Assembly (NCBI RefSeq): GCF_014926585.1
Contig: NZ_CP045422.1
Coordinates: 3,192,001-3,256,000, forward strand
DNA from: Devosia beringensis
Lineage (GTDB): Bacteria; Pseudomonadota; Alphaproteobacteria; Rhizobiales; Devosiaceae
DNA: 64,000 nucleotides
Direction of reading: 5' to 3'
This document shows, piece after piece, positions 25,867 to 34,235 of this stretch. Within the stretch, counting starts at the first letter, position 1. Every line of letters starts with the position of its first letter. The notes under the pieces were generated by a model. The model was given only the letters and a program-made list of their open reading frames with translations, was not told where the DNA came from and did no database searches. The translations under genes and the position numbers were made by a program.

Positions 25867-27294
25867 TCAGTCGACCCGATAGGCGAAGATCTGGCCATTG
25901 TCAGGGTTGAACTTGTCGCCCAGCGCCGAGGTGGTGAGGCCGCCCGCCTCAAGCCTCTCCAGCAGGAACGTGCATTGCGCGCAGATGATCCAGTAGGGGC
26001 GGGGCAGCACCAGCAGGCCGGGATCAATCCTGGTCATGGCGGACTGGCGCCAGTCCACCGGGCCGAGCAGGGCGCCATTGTTGCCACCGATCAGCGTGAT
26101 GTCCTCGACGGCGGCGGTGGCCAGGCCGACAATGTCGGGCCAAGCCACCAATTGGCGTGCCGGATCAAAGCCGGGGCCGGCGTCGGTGCGGATGAGCTGG
26201 TAGAGGTCAGGCTCGGACCAGACCGGGGTCGTCAGGCGCAGCTCGGCCGAGGAAATGCCCTGGATCATGGGGACGACCAGCAGCAGCGGCATCACCCAGG
26301 CGGCAGAGCGCGGGGCGGTCAGGGTGAAGGCCATGAAGCACAGCATGGTCATGAAGGCGAAGTGCCAGGGATAGCGGCCATAGACGGCGGCCGTGGCGAG
26401 GGAAAAGACGAGCAGCAGCACCAGCAGGGTGGCCAGCAGCAGCGGCTCCTTGCGCAGGCCAAAGCCGAGCACACCAAGCGTCAGCAGGGCGACGACAGGG
26501 TGGCGCCATTCGGGCAGCATGGCGCTCCAGGCCAGATTGGAGAGGGTCGCCGCCAACAATCCGCCCGGGGGTGGCACGAGCCCGGCATTGCCCAGGCCCG
26601 AGAGAACGGCAAGGGCGCCGAAGACCGCGGCCAGCAGCGCCGGGGCCAGCAGTGTGCGCAGCGGCGTACCCTTTTTGAGCTGCCAGACGAGCCAGAAGGC
26701 GAACAAAAAGCCGGCAAAGAAATGGAAGCCGCAGGCCACAGCCAGCGCCCAGGTGGCAGCAAGGGGCCGGCCATGGCGGTCGAGCAGCAGGGCGCCCAGC
26801 GTCAGCAGCAGGACAATGCTGTAGGGCCGAAAGTGATAGCCCCAGAAATGCAGGATCGAGAAGGACAACAGCATCATGGCAAGCAGCAGAAACTGGCCCC
26901 GCAGCAGCACCATGAGCAGAAAGGCATTGAGGAAGACGATGGGCAGGACGACATAGCGCGCCTGGTTGAAATCGAGCACGCCCGACAGCGCGCGCAGCAG
27001 CCAGTACCAGAGCGGCGGGTGGCCCTCGCCGGGCAGGATGAAGAAATCGATGGGCTGCGACAGGGTGGTGGCCCAGAGCCAGGCCTGGGCCTCGTCGACC
27101 CATGGGTCGTGGGCAATGGCCAGGCTCAGCTGCAGCGCGCAATAGATGCCCACCAGGACATAGGGCGCGAGGGAATCGACGCGAGTCAGGAAGCCGGGGG
27201 GTGTGTCCGTTGAGGGATCAGGCGATGCGGCGGGGGACAAGGCGGTGCTCGATGGTGTCGGCGCCGGCCGCGCCGCCCTCGTGATAGTGGGCAT
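25867..27294 (-). CDS. Polytopic GT-C type glycosyltransferase-like protein
   Basis: About 475 residues and 10-11 membrane helices. The N-terminal periplasmic-loop motif HDPWVDEAQAWLWATTLS with D-E is the catalytic acid region typical of lipid-phosphosugar-using GT-C enzymes (ArnT/PMT-like), and EGHPPLWYWLLRAL is the conserved loop that follows it. It should transfer a sugar from an undecaprenyl- or dolichyl-type carrier. The start is uncertain: ATG 27294 overlaps the upstream oxidoreductase gene by 77 nt, ATG 27318 by more, and a TTG at 27240 would overlap by 23. Confidence 0.75.
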   Translation of the reverse strand: MPTITRAARPAPTPSSTALSPAASPDPSTDTPPGFLTRVDSLAPYVLVGIYCALQLSLAIAHDPWVDEAQAWLWATTLSQPIDFFILPGEGHPPLWYWLLRALSGVLDFNQARYVVLPIVFLNAFLLMVLLRGQFLLLAMMLLSFSILHFWGYHFRPYSIVLLLTLGALLLDRHGRPLAATWALAVACGFHFFAGFLFAFWLVWQLKKGTPLRTLLAPALLAAVFGALAVLSGLGNAGLVPPPGGLLAATLSNLAWSAMLPEWRHPVVALLTLGVLGFGLRKEPLLLATLLVLLLVFSLATAAVYGRYPWHFAFMTMLCFMAFTLTAPRSAAWVMPLLLVVPMIQGISSAELRLTTPVWSEPDLYQLIRTDAGPGFDPARQLVAWPDIVGLATAAVEDITLIGGNNGALLGPVDWRQSAMTRIDPGLLVLPRPYWIICAQCTFLLERLEAGGLTTSALGDKFNPDNGQIFAYRVD

Positions 27295-28702
27295 CCTCGT
27301 TGACGGTCCAGACATCATGGAGGGTAGTGCCGGCGATGATGTTGCGGGCGGTCAGCATGCCGGTCATCATGGCATGGTCCTGGTTGTTGTATTTGTGCAT
27401 GCCGTTGCGGCCGGCCAGGTGCAGATTGGTGAACTGCTCCGTCAGACCCTCGGTGATGGTATCGACGTTGAGCTTGTAGGTGTCGTCATAGACCGGGTAG
27501 GCCTTGGGCTGGCGCACCACCGAGCCGTCGATGATGTCCTCGGGCCGGGCCAGGCCGAGCTTGCCGATCTCGAACTTGGCGCGGGCGATCAGGTCGGCGT
27601 CACTCATGTCCCAGGTTTCGTCGCCGGCATTGCAGAAATATTCCATGCCGTAGCAGGCCGTATCGGGATCGGGCACCATGTCGGGCGACCAGGACTTGAA
27701 GTTCTGGATGCGGCCGACCTTGACGCTGGGATCGTGGATATAGATCCAGTTGTCGTCAAAGCTCTCCTGGCCGCGGGTGATGAGGCCGACGATGAGGAAA
27801 TCGCGGTAGCGCAGGCCTGCCGATGCGGAAGCGACGGCCGGATCGCGGTCAGCGCCGAGCATGCGCACCAGCTCGTTGATGGCGGCGGTGGAGACCAGGT
27901 GATCGGCGGTGATCTTGGTCTCCTTGCCGGCGGCGTCGGTGACGATGGCGACCCATTTGCCGGTGCCAGCATGCTGGCTGAGGGCGGTGATGGTGGAGCC
28001 AATCATGATGTGGCCACCCTGCTCGACGATCCTGTCGCGGGTGCGTTCCCACATCTGGCCAGGGCCAAGGCGCGGATAGCGGAAGCTGTTGATCAGGGTC
28101 TTGATGATCTCGCCGCCGTCCCTGGGCTTGCCGCCGAAACCGAAGCTCTGGATGATGGCCTGGTAGAGGTTGAGACCCTTGATGCGCTGGGCGGCCCAAT
28201 CGGCGGAGATGTCGCCGCAATCCATGCCCCAGACCTTTTCGGTATAGGTCTTGAAGAAGATCTCGAACAGGCGGCGGCCGAAATTGTTGACCACCCACTG
28301 CTCGAAGCTGACGACTTTTTTGTAGGGACGCACCTGCGCCCAGGCATAGGAGAGCACGCAGCGCAGCGCCTCGAGGGGGCCGAGCTTGGCTAGGGCGTCG
28401 CCGGCGCGCAGTGGATAGTCGAACAGCTTGCCGTTGTAATAGATGCGGCTCGAACGCGGGCGCTGCAGCATCTCGTCGCCCATGATCTCGGTCCACCAAG
28501 CCTCGACCTCGGCACTCTTGGAAAAGAATCGGTGGCCGCCAATGTCGAAGCGGTAGCCCTTGTAGTTGACGGTGCGCGATATGCCGCCGACATAGACCGG
28601 GTCACGCTCGACCATGACGACGCTGTGGCCGTCCTTGCTGAGTTCATAGGCGGTGGTGAGGCCGGCCGGGCCCGCGCCGATGACGAGGGTCTGCACATTC
28701 AT
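27218..28702 (-). CDS. FAD/NAD(P)-dependent oxidoreductase (amine-oxidase/UGM-like)
   Basis: 494-residue flavoprotein. The dinucleotide-binding motif is VIGAGPAGLTTAYELSKDGHSV at residues 7-28, followed by VGGISRTVNYKGYRFDIGGHRFF, which is typical of the UDP-galactopyranose mutase and protoporphyrinogen-oxidase-like group. The C terminus contains GRNGMHKYNNQDHAMMTG, the flavin-binding end. The substrate is unknown; between GtrA and a GT-C gene it probably alters a carbohydrate or lipid carrier. ATG 28702 overlaps the GtrA stop by 4 nt. Confidence 0.88.
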   Translation of the reverse strand: MNVQTLVIGAGPAGLTTAYELSKDGHSVVMVERDPVYVGGISRTVNYKGYRFDIGGHRFFSKSAEVEAWWTEIMGDEMLQRPRSSRIYYNGKLFDYPLRAGDALAKLGPLEALRCVLSYAWAQVRPYKKVVSFEQWVVNNFGRRLFEIFFKTYTEKVWGMDCGDISADWAAQRIKGLNLYQAIIQSFGFGGKPRDGGEIIKTLINSFRYPRLGPGQMWERTRDRIVEQGGHIMIGSTITALSQHAGTGKWVAIVTDAAGKETKITADHLVSTAAINELVRMLGADRDPAVASASAGLRYRDFLIVGLITRGQESFDDNWIYIHDPSVKVGRIQNFKSWSPDMVPDPDTACYGMEYFCNAGDETWDMSDADLIARAKFEIGKLGLARPEDIIDGSVVRQPKAYPVYDDTYKLNVDTITEGLTEQFTNLHLAGRNGMHKYNNQDHAMMTGMLTARNIIAGTTLHDVWTVNEDAHYHEGGAAGADTIEHRLVPRRIA

Positions 28703-29181
28703 GGACGCACCGCCGATTTGCCTGCGACAACTGCCAGAAGTCCGCCGGCAAAGGTGACGTGCTTGTGGGCGAAGAACGAATAGAGGGTGACCAGGGCGAT
28801 GGAGCCGATATGGGCCAGGCGTTCACCCGCCGCGTCGACCGGGAGTGCATCGAGCCCGGCAAAGAGGGGCTGGCCGAACAGGTTGAGCAGCGCGAAGGCG
28901 ACCAGCAGGCGCAGCAGCAGCGTGCTGAGACAGACCAAGGCGAAGCTGATGAATTGCTGGCTGGCGGGCCGGGGGTCGGTGGCAAAGACGAAATAGCGCG
29001 CGCCGGCAAAGTTGACCGCCATGCCGCAGAGCACGCCCAGGATGATGGCGGCGGCATAGAGCAGGGGGCTGCTGGCAAAGCCGGCGGACAGCAAAAGTTG
29101 CACGAGCGCGACATCGACCAAGGTCGCGGCGCCTGCCGACAGCAGGTAACGGGAAAAGCCTAGCACGGGTACCGCCGACAA
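28699..29181 (-). CDS. GtrA family protein (putative lipid-linked sugar flippase)
   Basis: 160 residues with four hydrophobic segments. FSRYLLSAGAATLVDVALVQLL opens the first helix, and AVNFAGARYFVFA and FAHKHVTFAG are GtrA marks. GtrA proteins are thought to flip polyprenyl-phosphate sugars across the inner membrane for later transfer in the periplasm. It heads a three-gene minus-strand cluster with the FAD enzyme and GT-C gene. The start is a TTG at 29181 with little Shine-Dalgarno; a GTG (29166) is the alternative. Confidence 0.85.
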   Translation of the reverse strand: MSAVPVLGFSRYLLSAGAATLVDVALVQLLLSAGFASSPLLYAAAIILGVLCGMAVNFAGARYFVFATDPRPASQQFISFALVCLSTLLLRLLVAFALLNLFGQPLFAGLDALPVDAAGERLAHIGSIALVTLYSFFAHKHVTFAGGLLAVVAGKSAVRP

Positions 29182-29276
29182 CAGCCTGAGATGCGCGGCA
29201 AGGCTAGCCAGAGCGGGTTAACAAACAGTCAGCGCCATAGGCGCCGAGGTTGCCCCGCCGGTGCTGGGAGGCGCGC

Positions 29277-29360
29277 CTAGACCGGTACGGAGGCGTAGGC
29301 GGCGAAGAGCAGGCCAAGGGTGGCGACGAACATGACGGAGAGGGAGATGGTTTTGAGCAT
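29277..29360 (-). CDS. Possible 27-residue single-pass membrane microprotein
   Basis: A 27-codon frame from ATG 29360 to a TAG encodes MLKTISLSVMFVATLGLLFA and a short tail: a Lys-positive N end followed by one hydrophobic helix. No Shine-Dalgarno is clear. Similar tiny membrane proteins exist, but length and weak ribosome signal leave this unproven. It lies in the gap between purS and gtrA. Confidence 0.4.
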   Translation of the reverse strand: MLKTISLSVMFVATLGLLFAAYASVPV

Positions 29361-29414
29361 AGTAAAGTGTCCGGCGCCGTGGCGTGGCGCGCCCCTAGAT
29401 ATCGCCGTCAGGCG

Positions 29415-29657
29415 TTAATTTGAGATTTCGATCGCGTAGTTTTCGATCACGGTGTTGGCGAGCAGCTTGTCGCACATGCTGGTGATCTGAGAACGCGCCG
29501 ACTCCACATCGGTTCCCACCAGCACCAGGTCAAAGACCTTGCCCTGGCGGACGGAGGAGACGCCGGGAAATCCCAGGCCCTTGAGCGAGCCTTCGATGGC
29601 CTGGCCCTGAGGGTCAAGCACACCAGCCTTGAGGGTAACCGTTACACGGGCCTTCAT
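29415..29657 (-). CDS. purS: Phosphoribosylformylglycinamidine synthase subunit PurS
   Basis: 80-residue small subunit that couples PurQ and PurL. The N-terminal MKARVTVTLKAGVLDPQGQA and VRQGKVFDLVLVG are the family's strands, and the end (IENYAIEI) is typical. It is on the same strand as purC, 16 nt downstream of its stop, so both are in one transcript. purQ and purL follow about 5-8 kb further on the same strand, past unrelated cargo. Confidence 0.96.
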   Translation of the reverse strand: MKARVTVTLKAGVLDPQGQAIEGSLKGLGFPGVSSVRQGKVFDLVLVGTDVESARSQITSMCDKLLANTVIENYAIEISN

Positions 29658-29673
29658 GATCCAAGTCTCCCGG

Positions 29674-30438
29674 CTACTGAACGAGGCGCGGACCGGTGGT
29701 CAGCGCGTTTTCGGTTTCAACCAGGATGCCCAGGCGCTGGGCAACTTCACGATAGCTTTCGATCAGGCCGCCCAGGTTCTCGCGGAAGCGATCCTTGTCC
29801 ATCTTGGCGCGGGTCTTGACGTCCCAGAGGCGGCAGCTGTCGGGGCTGATCTCGTCGGCCAGCACGATGCGCATCAGGTCGCCCTCATAGAGGCGGCCGC
29901 ACTCGATCTTGAAATCGACGAGCTGGATGCCGACACCCATGAAGAGGCCGGTCAGGAAATCGTTGACGCGGATCGCCAGGCTCATGATGTCGTCGAGTTC
30001 GGCGGGGGTGGCCCAGCCGAAAGCGGTGATATGTTCTTCACTGACCATGGGGTCGTGCAGGGCATCATCCTTGTAGCAGAACTCGATGATCGAGCGGGGC
30101 AGCTGGGTGCCGGGCTCGAGACCGAGACGCTTGACCAGCGAGCCGGCGGCAAAATTGCGCACGATGATCTCGAGCGGAATGATTTCCACTTCCTTGATCA
30201 GCTGCTCGCGCATGTTGAGGCGGCGGATGAAATGGGTGGGAATGCCCAGACCGTTGAGCTTGGTGAAAATGAACTCCGAGATTCGGTTGTTCAGCACACC
30301 CTTGCCGTCGATGATTTCCAGGCGGGCGCCATCACCAGCGGTGGTGTCATCCTTGAAATACTGAACCAGAGTGCCGGGCTCAGGACCTTCGAACAAGATC
30401 TTGGCCTTGCCCTCGTAGATTTTGCGACGACGGTTCAT
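29674..30438 (-). CDS. purC: Phosphoribosylaminoimidazole-succinocarboxamide synthase
   Basis: 254-residue SAICAR synthetase that joins CAIR and aspartate with ATP. It starts [20 protein letters not shown], with the ATP-binding loop EGKAK, and has [17 protein letters not shown] and the signature [36 protein letters not shown] 30438 is chosen as the family start. Purine step eight, followed by PurB for the next step; purB lies at 35.6 kb on the same strand. Confidence 0.97.
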   Translation of the reverse strand: MNRRRKIYEGKAKILFEGPEPGTLVQYFKDDTTAGDGARLEIIDGKGVLNNRISEFIFTKLNGLGIPTHFIRRLNMREQLIKEVEIIPLEIIVRNFAAGSLVKRLGLEPGTQLPRSIIEFCYKDDALHDPMVSEEHITAFGWATPAELDDIMSLAIRVNDFLTGLFMGVGIQLVDFKIECGRLYEGDLMRIVLADEISPDSCRLWDVKTRAKMDKDRFRENLGGLIESYREVAQRLGILVETENALTTGPRLVQ

Positions 30439-30666
30439 TGGGAATCCGGACCGTTGGGAGGAGGGGAATTTGGCCGCTTCATGCGCCAGACTCATGCGGA
30501 AAAGCAAGCTCTTTTGCATCCCGGCCGGGTATGGGCGCCCTGCGCGGACCCGGCTTGAGCATAAGGTCGCAGCGCGGGTGGAGGCGTTGATTTGACCGGC
30601 TGAACCGCTTATGTCGATGGCAAGCGCCCGTGAGGCGGCAATGTCAAAGGCAAGCGGGAGAGTGGC

Positions 30667-30990
30667 ATGAGCCAGTTTGATGATCGGGCAAAGGGGCAGG
30701 AAGCCAAGTTTGCCTTCGATGCTGAAACCAAATTCAAGGCCGAGGCGCGGCGCAACAAGCTGCTGGGCATCTGGGTGGCCGAACTGCTGGGCCATACCGG
30801 CGACGCGGCCACGGCCTATGCGGCCGAAGTGGTGGCAGCCGATTTCGAGGAGGCCGGTGACGAGGACGTGTTCCGCAAGGTCTCGGGCGACATAAAGGCC
30901 AAGGGACTGAGCATTACCGACGACGTGATTCGCCAGAAAATGCTCCAGCTCAGGCAGACGGCCAATGAGCAGGTCGCCTCGGAAGGCTGA
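30667..30990 (+). CDS. ATPase inhibitor subunit zeta (DUF1476)
   Basis: 107-residue alphaproteobacterial F1-ATPase zeta subunit. [31 protein letters not shown] is the inhibitory helix that enters F1 and blocks ATP hydrolysis. The rest is a four-helix domain with [13 protein letters not shown]. Its role is established in Paracoccus; in other alphaproteobacteria it has a weaker inhibitory effect. GGGAG precedes ATG 30667. It is divergent from purC and has its own terminator. Confidence 0.95.
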   Translation: MSQFDDRAKGQEAKFAFDAETKFKAEARRNKLLGIWVAELLGHTGDAATAYAAEVVAADFEEAGDEDVFRKVSGDIKAKGLSITDDVIRQKMLQLRQTANEQVASEG

Positions 30991-31014
30991 GTGGCATTCA
31001 TCGCGACCGATTAG

Positions 31015-31043
31015 GGGCCGGCCGAGAGACCGGCCCTTTTTTT
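31015..31043 (+). terminator. Rho-independent terminator of the zeta-subunit gene
   Basis: GGGCCGG (31015-31021) pairs with CCGGCCC (31030-31036), loop of 8 nt, followed by TTTTTTT. Confidence 0.93.
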
Positions 31044-31341
31044 GCCAGTTGTGATGGTCCGGCCCACAGAACCATTTATGGGCTATACGTAGACTCGCTA
31101 CTGACGGTCTTTGCGATTTCCTGAGCACAATTTACTGAAGTCGCGGCAATGTCCAAAGCGGTGGAAAGTGAATAGCGGTTTGCGCGGGGCCACCCGCACA
31201 AGACCTTCGCCGAGACGCTTGTTCGATGAAGGCAGGGAATCCCGGCCCCTAGTGTTGCAGGTGGTCCCAGGCGGGGTGTCCCGCATTTCTGAGCTCCGGC
31301 TTTAGTATAGATCGCTTTGCACTGACGGTTTCTTCTGACAT
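31044..31341. other. Gene-free stretch at the start of a lower-GC region
   Basis: No credible coding sequence, RNA or repeat is seen in this roughly 300-bp interval. Its base composition already drops relative to the neighbouring purine genes and resembles that of the following signalling gene. Confidence 0.5.
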
Positions 31342-32235
31342 TCAGAGAGCCGACACCCGGTTACGGCCGTTCCGTTTGGACTGGTACAGTCCTTCATCGG
31401 CGCGCTCCTGTACCTCGGTGGCAAATCGATCTGACGGAACGAACTCGCTGACCCCGACGCTGATAGTGGATTCATAACGCAGGGCCTTCTTCAGGGTCGT
31501 CCGAACACGCTTGCGCAGCCGCTCAGCGATATCCAACGCATCGCCACGATGGGTGTCTGGCATCACAACCATGAACTCGTCCCCGCCAACGCGCGCTACC
31601 ACATCGCCATGGCGCAGATAATGGCGACACAAAAGTGCTATTTTAACGAGGGCCGTGTCGCCCGCCTGATGTCCCAACTCATCATTAAGGCGCTTGAAAT
31701 TGTCTACATCAAAGCAGAGTACCGAAGTCTGGGCGTTGTCTCGCTTAAAGAGCGTCAGCCTGTGATCCAAGGTCTCATTTAGCTTGCGACGATTGTATAG
31801 CCCCGTTAGAGCGTCAGTCTCGCTCAGCTGGCGTAGCTTTTGCTGTATCTCGTTCTTATCGGTGATATTGCTTGCTACCCATATAACAGCGGCCTCGCCG
31901 TTGACCTCAAAGCTCAGAGACTGGACCCGGCCTTCAAAATAGATGGCATGACTAGGGCCGTCGCCAGCGCCCTTCACGTCACTGCCGCTTAGTTCGTATT
32001 CGACGATATGCAGCCCACCGCTTTGCAGCGCCATTTCAATGACGCCAGCGAACCAACTAGCTTTCTCCTCGTTGAGCACGTCAAACATGCTGCTCCCGAT
32101 AAGGTTGCTGCCATCGTGGTAGAGCCTGACGTCATTGCCGCCGAAAATAGCCGCGTAAACGCCACTGCGAGTGAGAATGAAGACGGGATCCGGCAGGGAA
32201 TAGAGAATAGATTCCAATTGCTGCTGATTAAACAC
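31342..32235 (-). CDS. PAS-GGDEF diguanylate cyclase
   Basis: 297-residue cytosolic enzyme making cyclic di-GMP from two GTP. Residues about 1-130 form a PAS-like sensor (SLPDPVFILTRSGVYAAIFG). Residues about 137-295 are a GGDEF domain with LSETDALTGLYNRRKL, the active site RVGGDEF (217-221) and an RHGD inhibitory I-site (208-211) five residues before it, so product feedback is likely. Base composition is lower in G+C than neighbours. No phosphodiesterase is adjacent. Confidence 0.92.
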   Translation of the reverse strand: MFNQQQLESILYSLPDPVFILTRSGVYAAIFGGNDVRLYHDGSNLIGSSMFDVLNEEKASWFAGVIEMALQSGGLHIVEYELSGSDVKGAGDGPSHAIYFEGRVQSLSFEVNGEAAVIWVASNITDKNEIQQKLRQLSETDALTGLYNRRKLNETLDHRLTLFKRDNAQTSVLCFDVDNFKRLNDELGHQAGDTALVKIALLCRHYLRHGDVVARVGGDEFMVVMPDTHRGDALDIAERLRKRVRTTLKKALRYESTISVGVSEFVPSDRFATEVQERADEGLYQSKRNGRNRVSAL

Positions 32236-32678
32236 GGGACAATTTTCTCACATTACCTAATGTATGGTCCTGAAAATGCGAATTATTTCATCGATCTGGT
32301 ACGCGATTCATACGAAAACAAAGCCCTATCTATCTATTTTGTCCTAGCGACATTTCATCTTTCTAAACGGCCAGATCAGTTCAGCGATCGCCAGTGACTG
32401 ACGCCCACGAGCCCTATTGCAGGGTGAACTGATAATTTCGGTCTCACGGGCCTAGTATTTCGACGTGTATGGCATGAGGCGGGTCTTGGTTTCAGCAAGT
32501 TGATCCGAGACCGAACGCTGGACCGCCGGGTGGGCGTTTGCTCATCCGAGGTCATTAAATCCGAGCCAAAATGCCGGTTTGCGATGGCGTGACACGAGCG
32601 TTAATGATGTGTTTCACCAGTACTGGACAGACGCTGTATTTCGTCGTCTCATGACTTCAGCTTTGGGAGGAGTAGCCG
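32236..32678. other. 443-bp gene-free stretch
   Basis: No reading frame with plausible codon use or ribosome site is seen except at its right end, where GGGAGGAG starts the next gene. No repeat or RNA was recognised. Confidence 0.5.
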
Positions 32679-32876
32679 ATGTTTTCGCGAGATCTAATTC
32701 TCGAAGGTGTGCGACCCGCAGACATTCTCGCCTTGCGTCAAGTTCGAAAGGGCGGTGTCTTAAACGAGGACACTATCCGCCGGCTTGAGGCCAAAGGCTG
32801 GATAGAGGCACCAGGCGGTATTGCTTTGATCACATTGACGGGCGGGACGCTTCTGCAAGACCGCGATATCAACTAG
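32679..32876 (+). CDS. Small hypothetical protein (winged-helix-like)
   Basis: 65 residues: MFSRDLILEGVRPADILALR, then TIRRLEAKGWIE, then IALITLTGGTLLQDR. The helix-then-strand pattern of the last two parts resembles the recognition helix and wing end of MarR-type proteins (ITLTGGTLL like ITPEGRALL), but it is too short for a full domain. A strong GGGAGGAG lies before ATG 32679. Function unknown. Confidence 0.6.
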   Translation: MFSRDLILEGVRPADILALRQVRKGGVLNEDTIRRLEAKGWIEAPGGIALITLTGGTLLQDRDIN

Positions 32877-33071
32877 AATGCACTGGTCGCAGCTAGACGC
32901 TTCGGTGTCCGGCTTCCACTGATAAAATGCCCGCTGACCAAATAATATTTGGGTCAATCAACCTTTTTGGGCCGACTGCTCATTCCACAAAGCTGTGCAT
33001 TTCAAGTCTACTGTCGCCCCAAGAGCCCATCCAACATATATGTTGAAGTCGAAATTCCGCGGGGCTAACCC

Positions 33072-33332
33072 ATGGCTTTCGAAATCATGAGCTTCAAGAT
33101 CGTCTCGCTAAGAAGACATCCGGCATTGCGTAACCACGTGCGTGCAAATGTAGTGGTCGGACTGGTTGAGAATCTCGGATCGTATATGATTGACCTCAAC
33201 TTGCGAGTGATCGTTGAAGAGGACGAACAAGACGAAGCCGTTCGGCTGGCAGTCCTAACCACGGCTGCTCGTGTGATCCGCCGAATTACTTCGGCGATAG
33301 ACCAACGCGACGTTGGAGCTGCACCGGAATAA
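33072..33332 (+). CDS. Hypothetical protein
   Basis: 86 residues with no recognised domain: a basic N-terminal third (IVSLRRHPALRNHVRANVV), an acidic centre (IVEEDEQDEAV) and a helical C-terminal third. GGGG about 10 nt before ATG 33072. It lies in the low-GC region with other orphan small genes. Function unknown. Confidence 0.5.
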   Translation: MAFEIMSFKIVSLRRHPALRNHVRANVVVGLVENLGSYMIDLNLRVIVEEDEQDEAVRLAVLTTAARVIRRITSAIDQRDVGAAPE

Positions 33333-33501
33333 TGGATGATCGCGAACAGGTGGTCACGAACAGCCTCACACCCCAGTGCATCATACTTGACGTGCACTAG
33401 AGACTGGCGCGGTTTTGATCGAAGCTTGGGTTGGTTTTTCGAGGCTACTGACCGCGCTTCAAAACCCGACTTGCTGGTATTGAAACGTTTTGGAGTTTCT
33501 C

Positions 33502-33828
33502 ATGGCGCGAGTTTACGCATGGACAGAGGACGAAGATGAGGTTGCGCTTGACGCGATCACCGTAGGGATAAGAAGCGACACACGAATTTTGACGGTTGCT
33601 GGACTGCAGTTTGGGCAACGTGACGCGCTGATCTATTGGCCTGAGTGGGATACAAAAAACGGGCCGTTGCCGGCCGCAATGGAGGGGCCCATGCCAGTGC
33701 AGGAGGCACTAGAAAGGGCAGAGCATCTTCGAGCAGTTCATGGTTTCGCGCGAGTGGTAGTATGGGTCCAGCATCGGGAACTTTGGGATGACCGGTGGGG
33801 CGAACTGGCTGCTACGGAGGGGGTTTAG
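33502..33828 (+). CDS. Hypothetical protein
   Basis: 108 residues with no recognised family. A mixed alpha/beta pattern is suggested by RILTVAGLQFGQRDALIYWPEW, then EALERAEHLRAVHGFARVVVWV. The start ATG 33502 has GGAG six nt upstream, which supports translation. The gene precedes the IS256 remnant. Function unknown. Confidence 0.6.
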   Translation: MARVYAWTEDEDEVALDAITVGIRSDTRILTVAGLQFGQRDALIYWPEWDTKNGPLPAAMEGPMPVQEALERAEHLRAVHGFARVVVWVQHRELWDDRWGELAATEGV

Positions 33829-33896
33829 CGGTTGGTGAAGCTATGCGGCGTATCGGCAACGGCTCTAGCGTGAGTTCGATGTAAGACAACGATAGC

Positions 33897-34115
33897 TGTC
33901 ATTGGCTGCGTTCAAGGCGCTGGCGACCCGGCGATAGCTCTTGCCGAACTGGGCAAGAACATTGCACATGAAGTGGTATCGGCAGCGCTGACAGGTGGCG
34001 GACGGCCCTTGCTGGCGGCGGCCTTGATGCCCTCTTGTGCGTCCGAGCCCCCAGCTTCGCCTCGCGCAGACTGCGCCGCGTGAGCTTGCGCAGGAACTGG
34101 GTCCCGCTCGGCTCG
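33897..34115 (-). pseudogene. Decayed IS256 (mutator) family transposase fragment
   Basis: Three IS256 motifs are present in consecutive order but in different frames: TQFLRKLTRRSLREAKLG, then SDAQEGIKAAASKG, then SATCQRCRYHFMCNVLAQFG. They correspond to the conserved central segment FLRSLTRRGLRGVKLVISDAHEGIKAA..WQRCRFHFMRNALAHAG of active transposases. At least two frameshifts and loss of both ends make this an inactive fossil. Confidence 0.8.
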
Positions 34116-34235
34116 GCGTAGCTCCGCTGCGCGCGCAGGTTAGTGCTGGCGGCGCGCTGGCGCAGGATGGGGGGACGCTGGACGCTGACCTCCTTCGATT
34201 GCCCGGCGGGCATGAACTGTCCGTGCTAGCGAGCA

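Noticed and set aside
30439-30666. A riboswitch for purines before purC
   Set aside because: No conserved purine-riboswitch core or PurR-box-like repeat could be recognised in the divergent gap.
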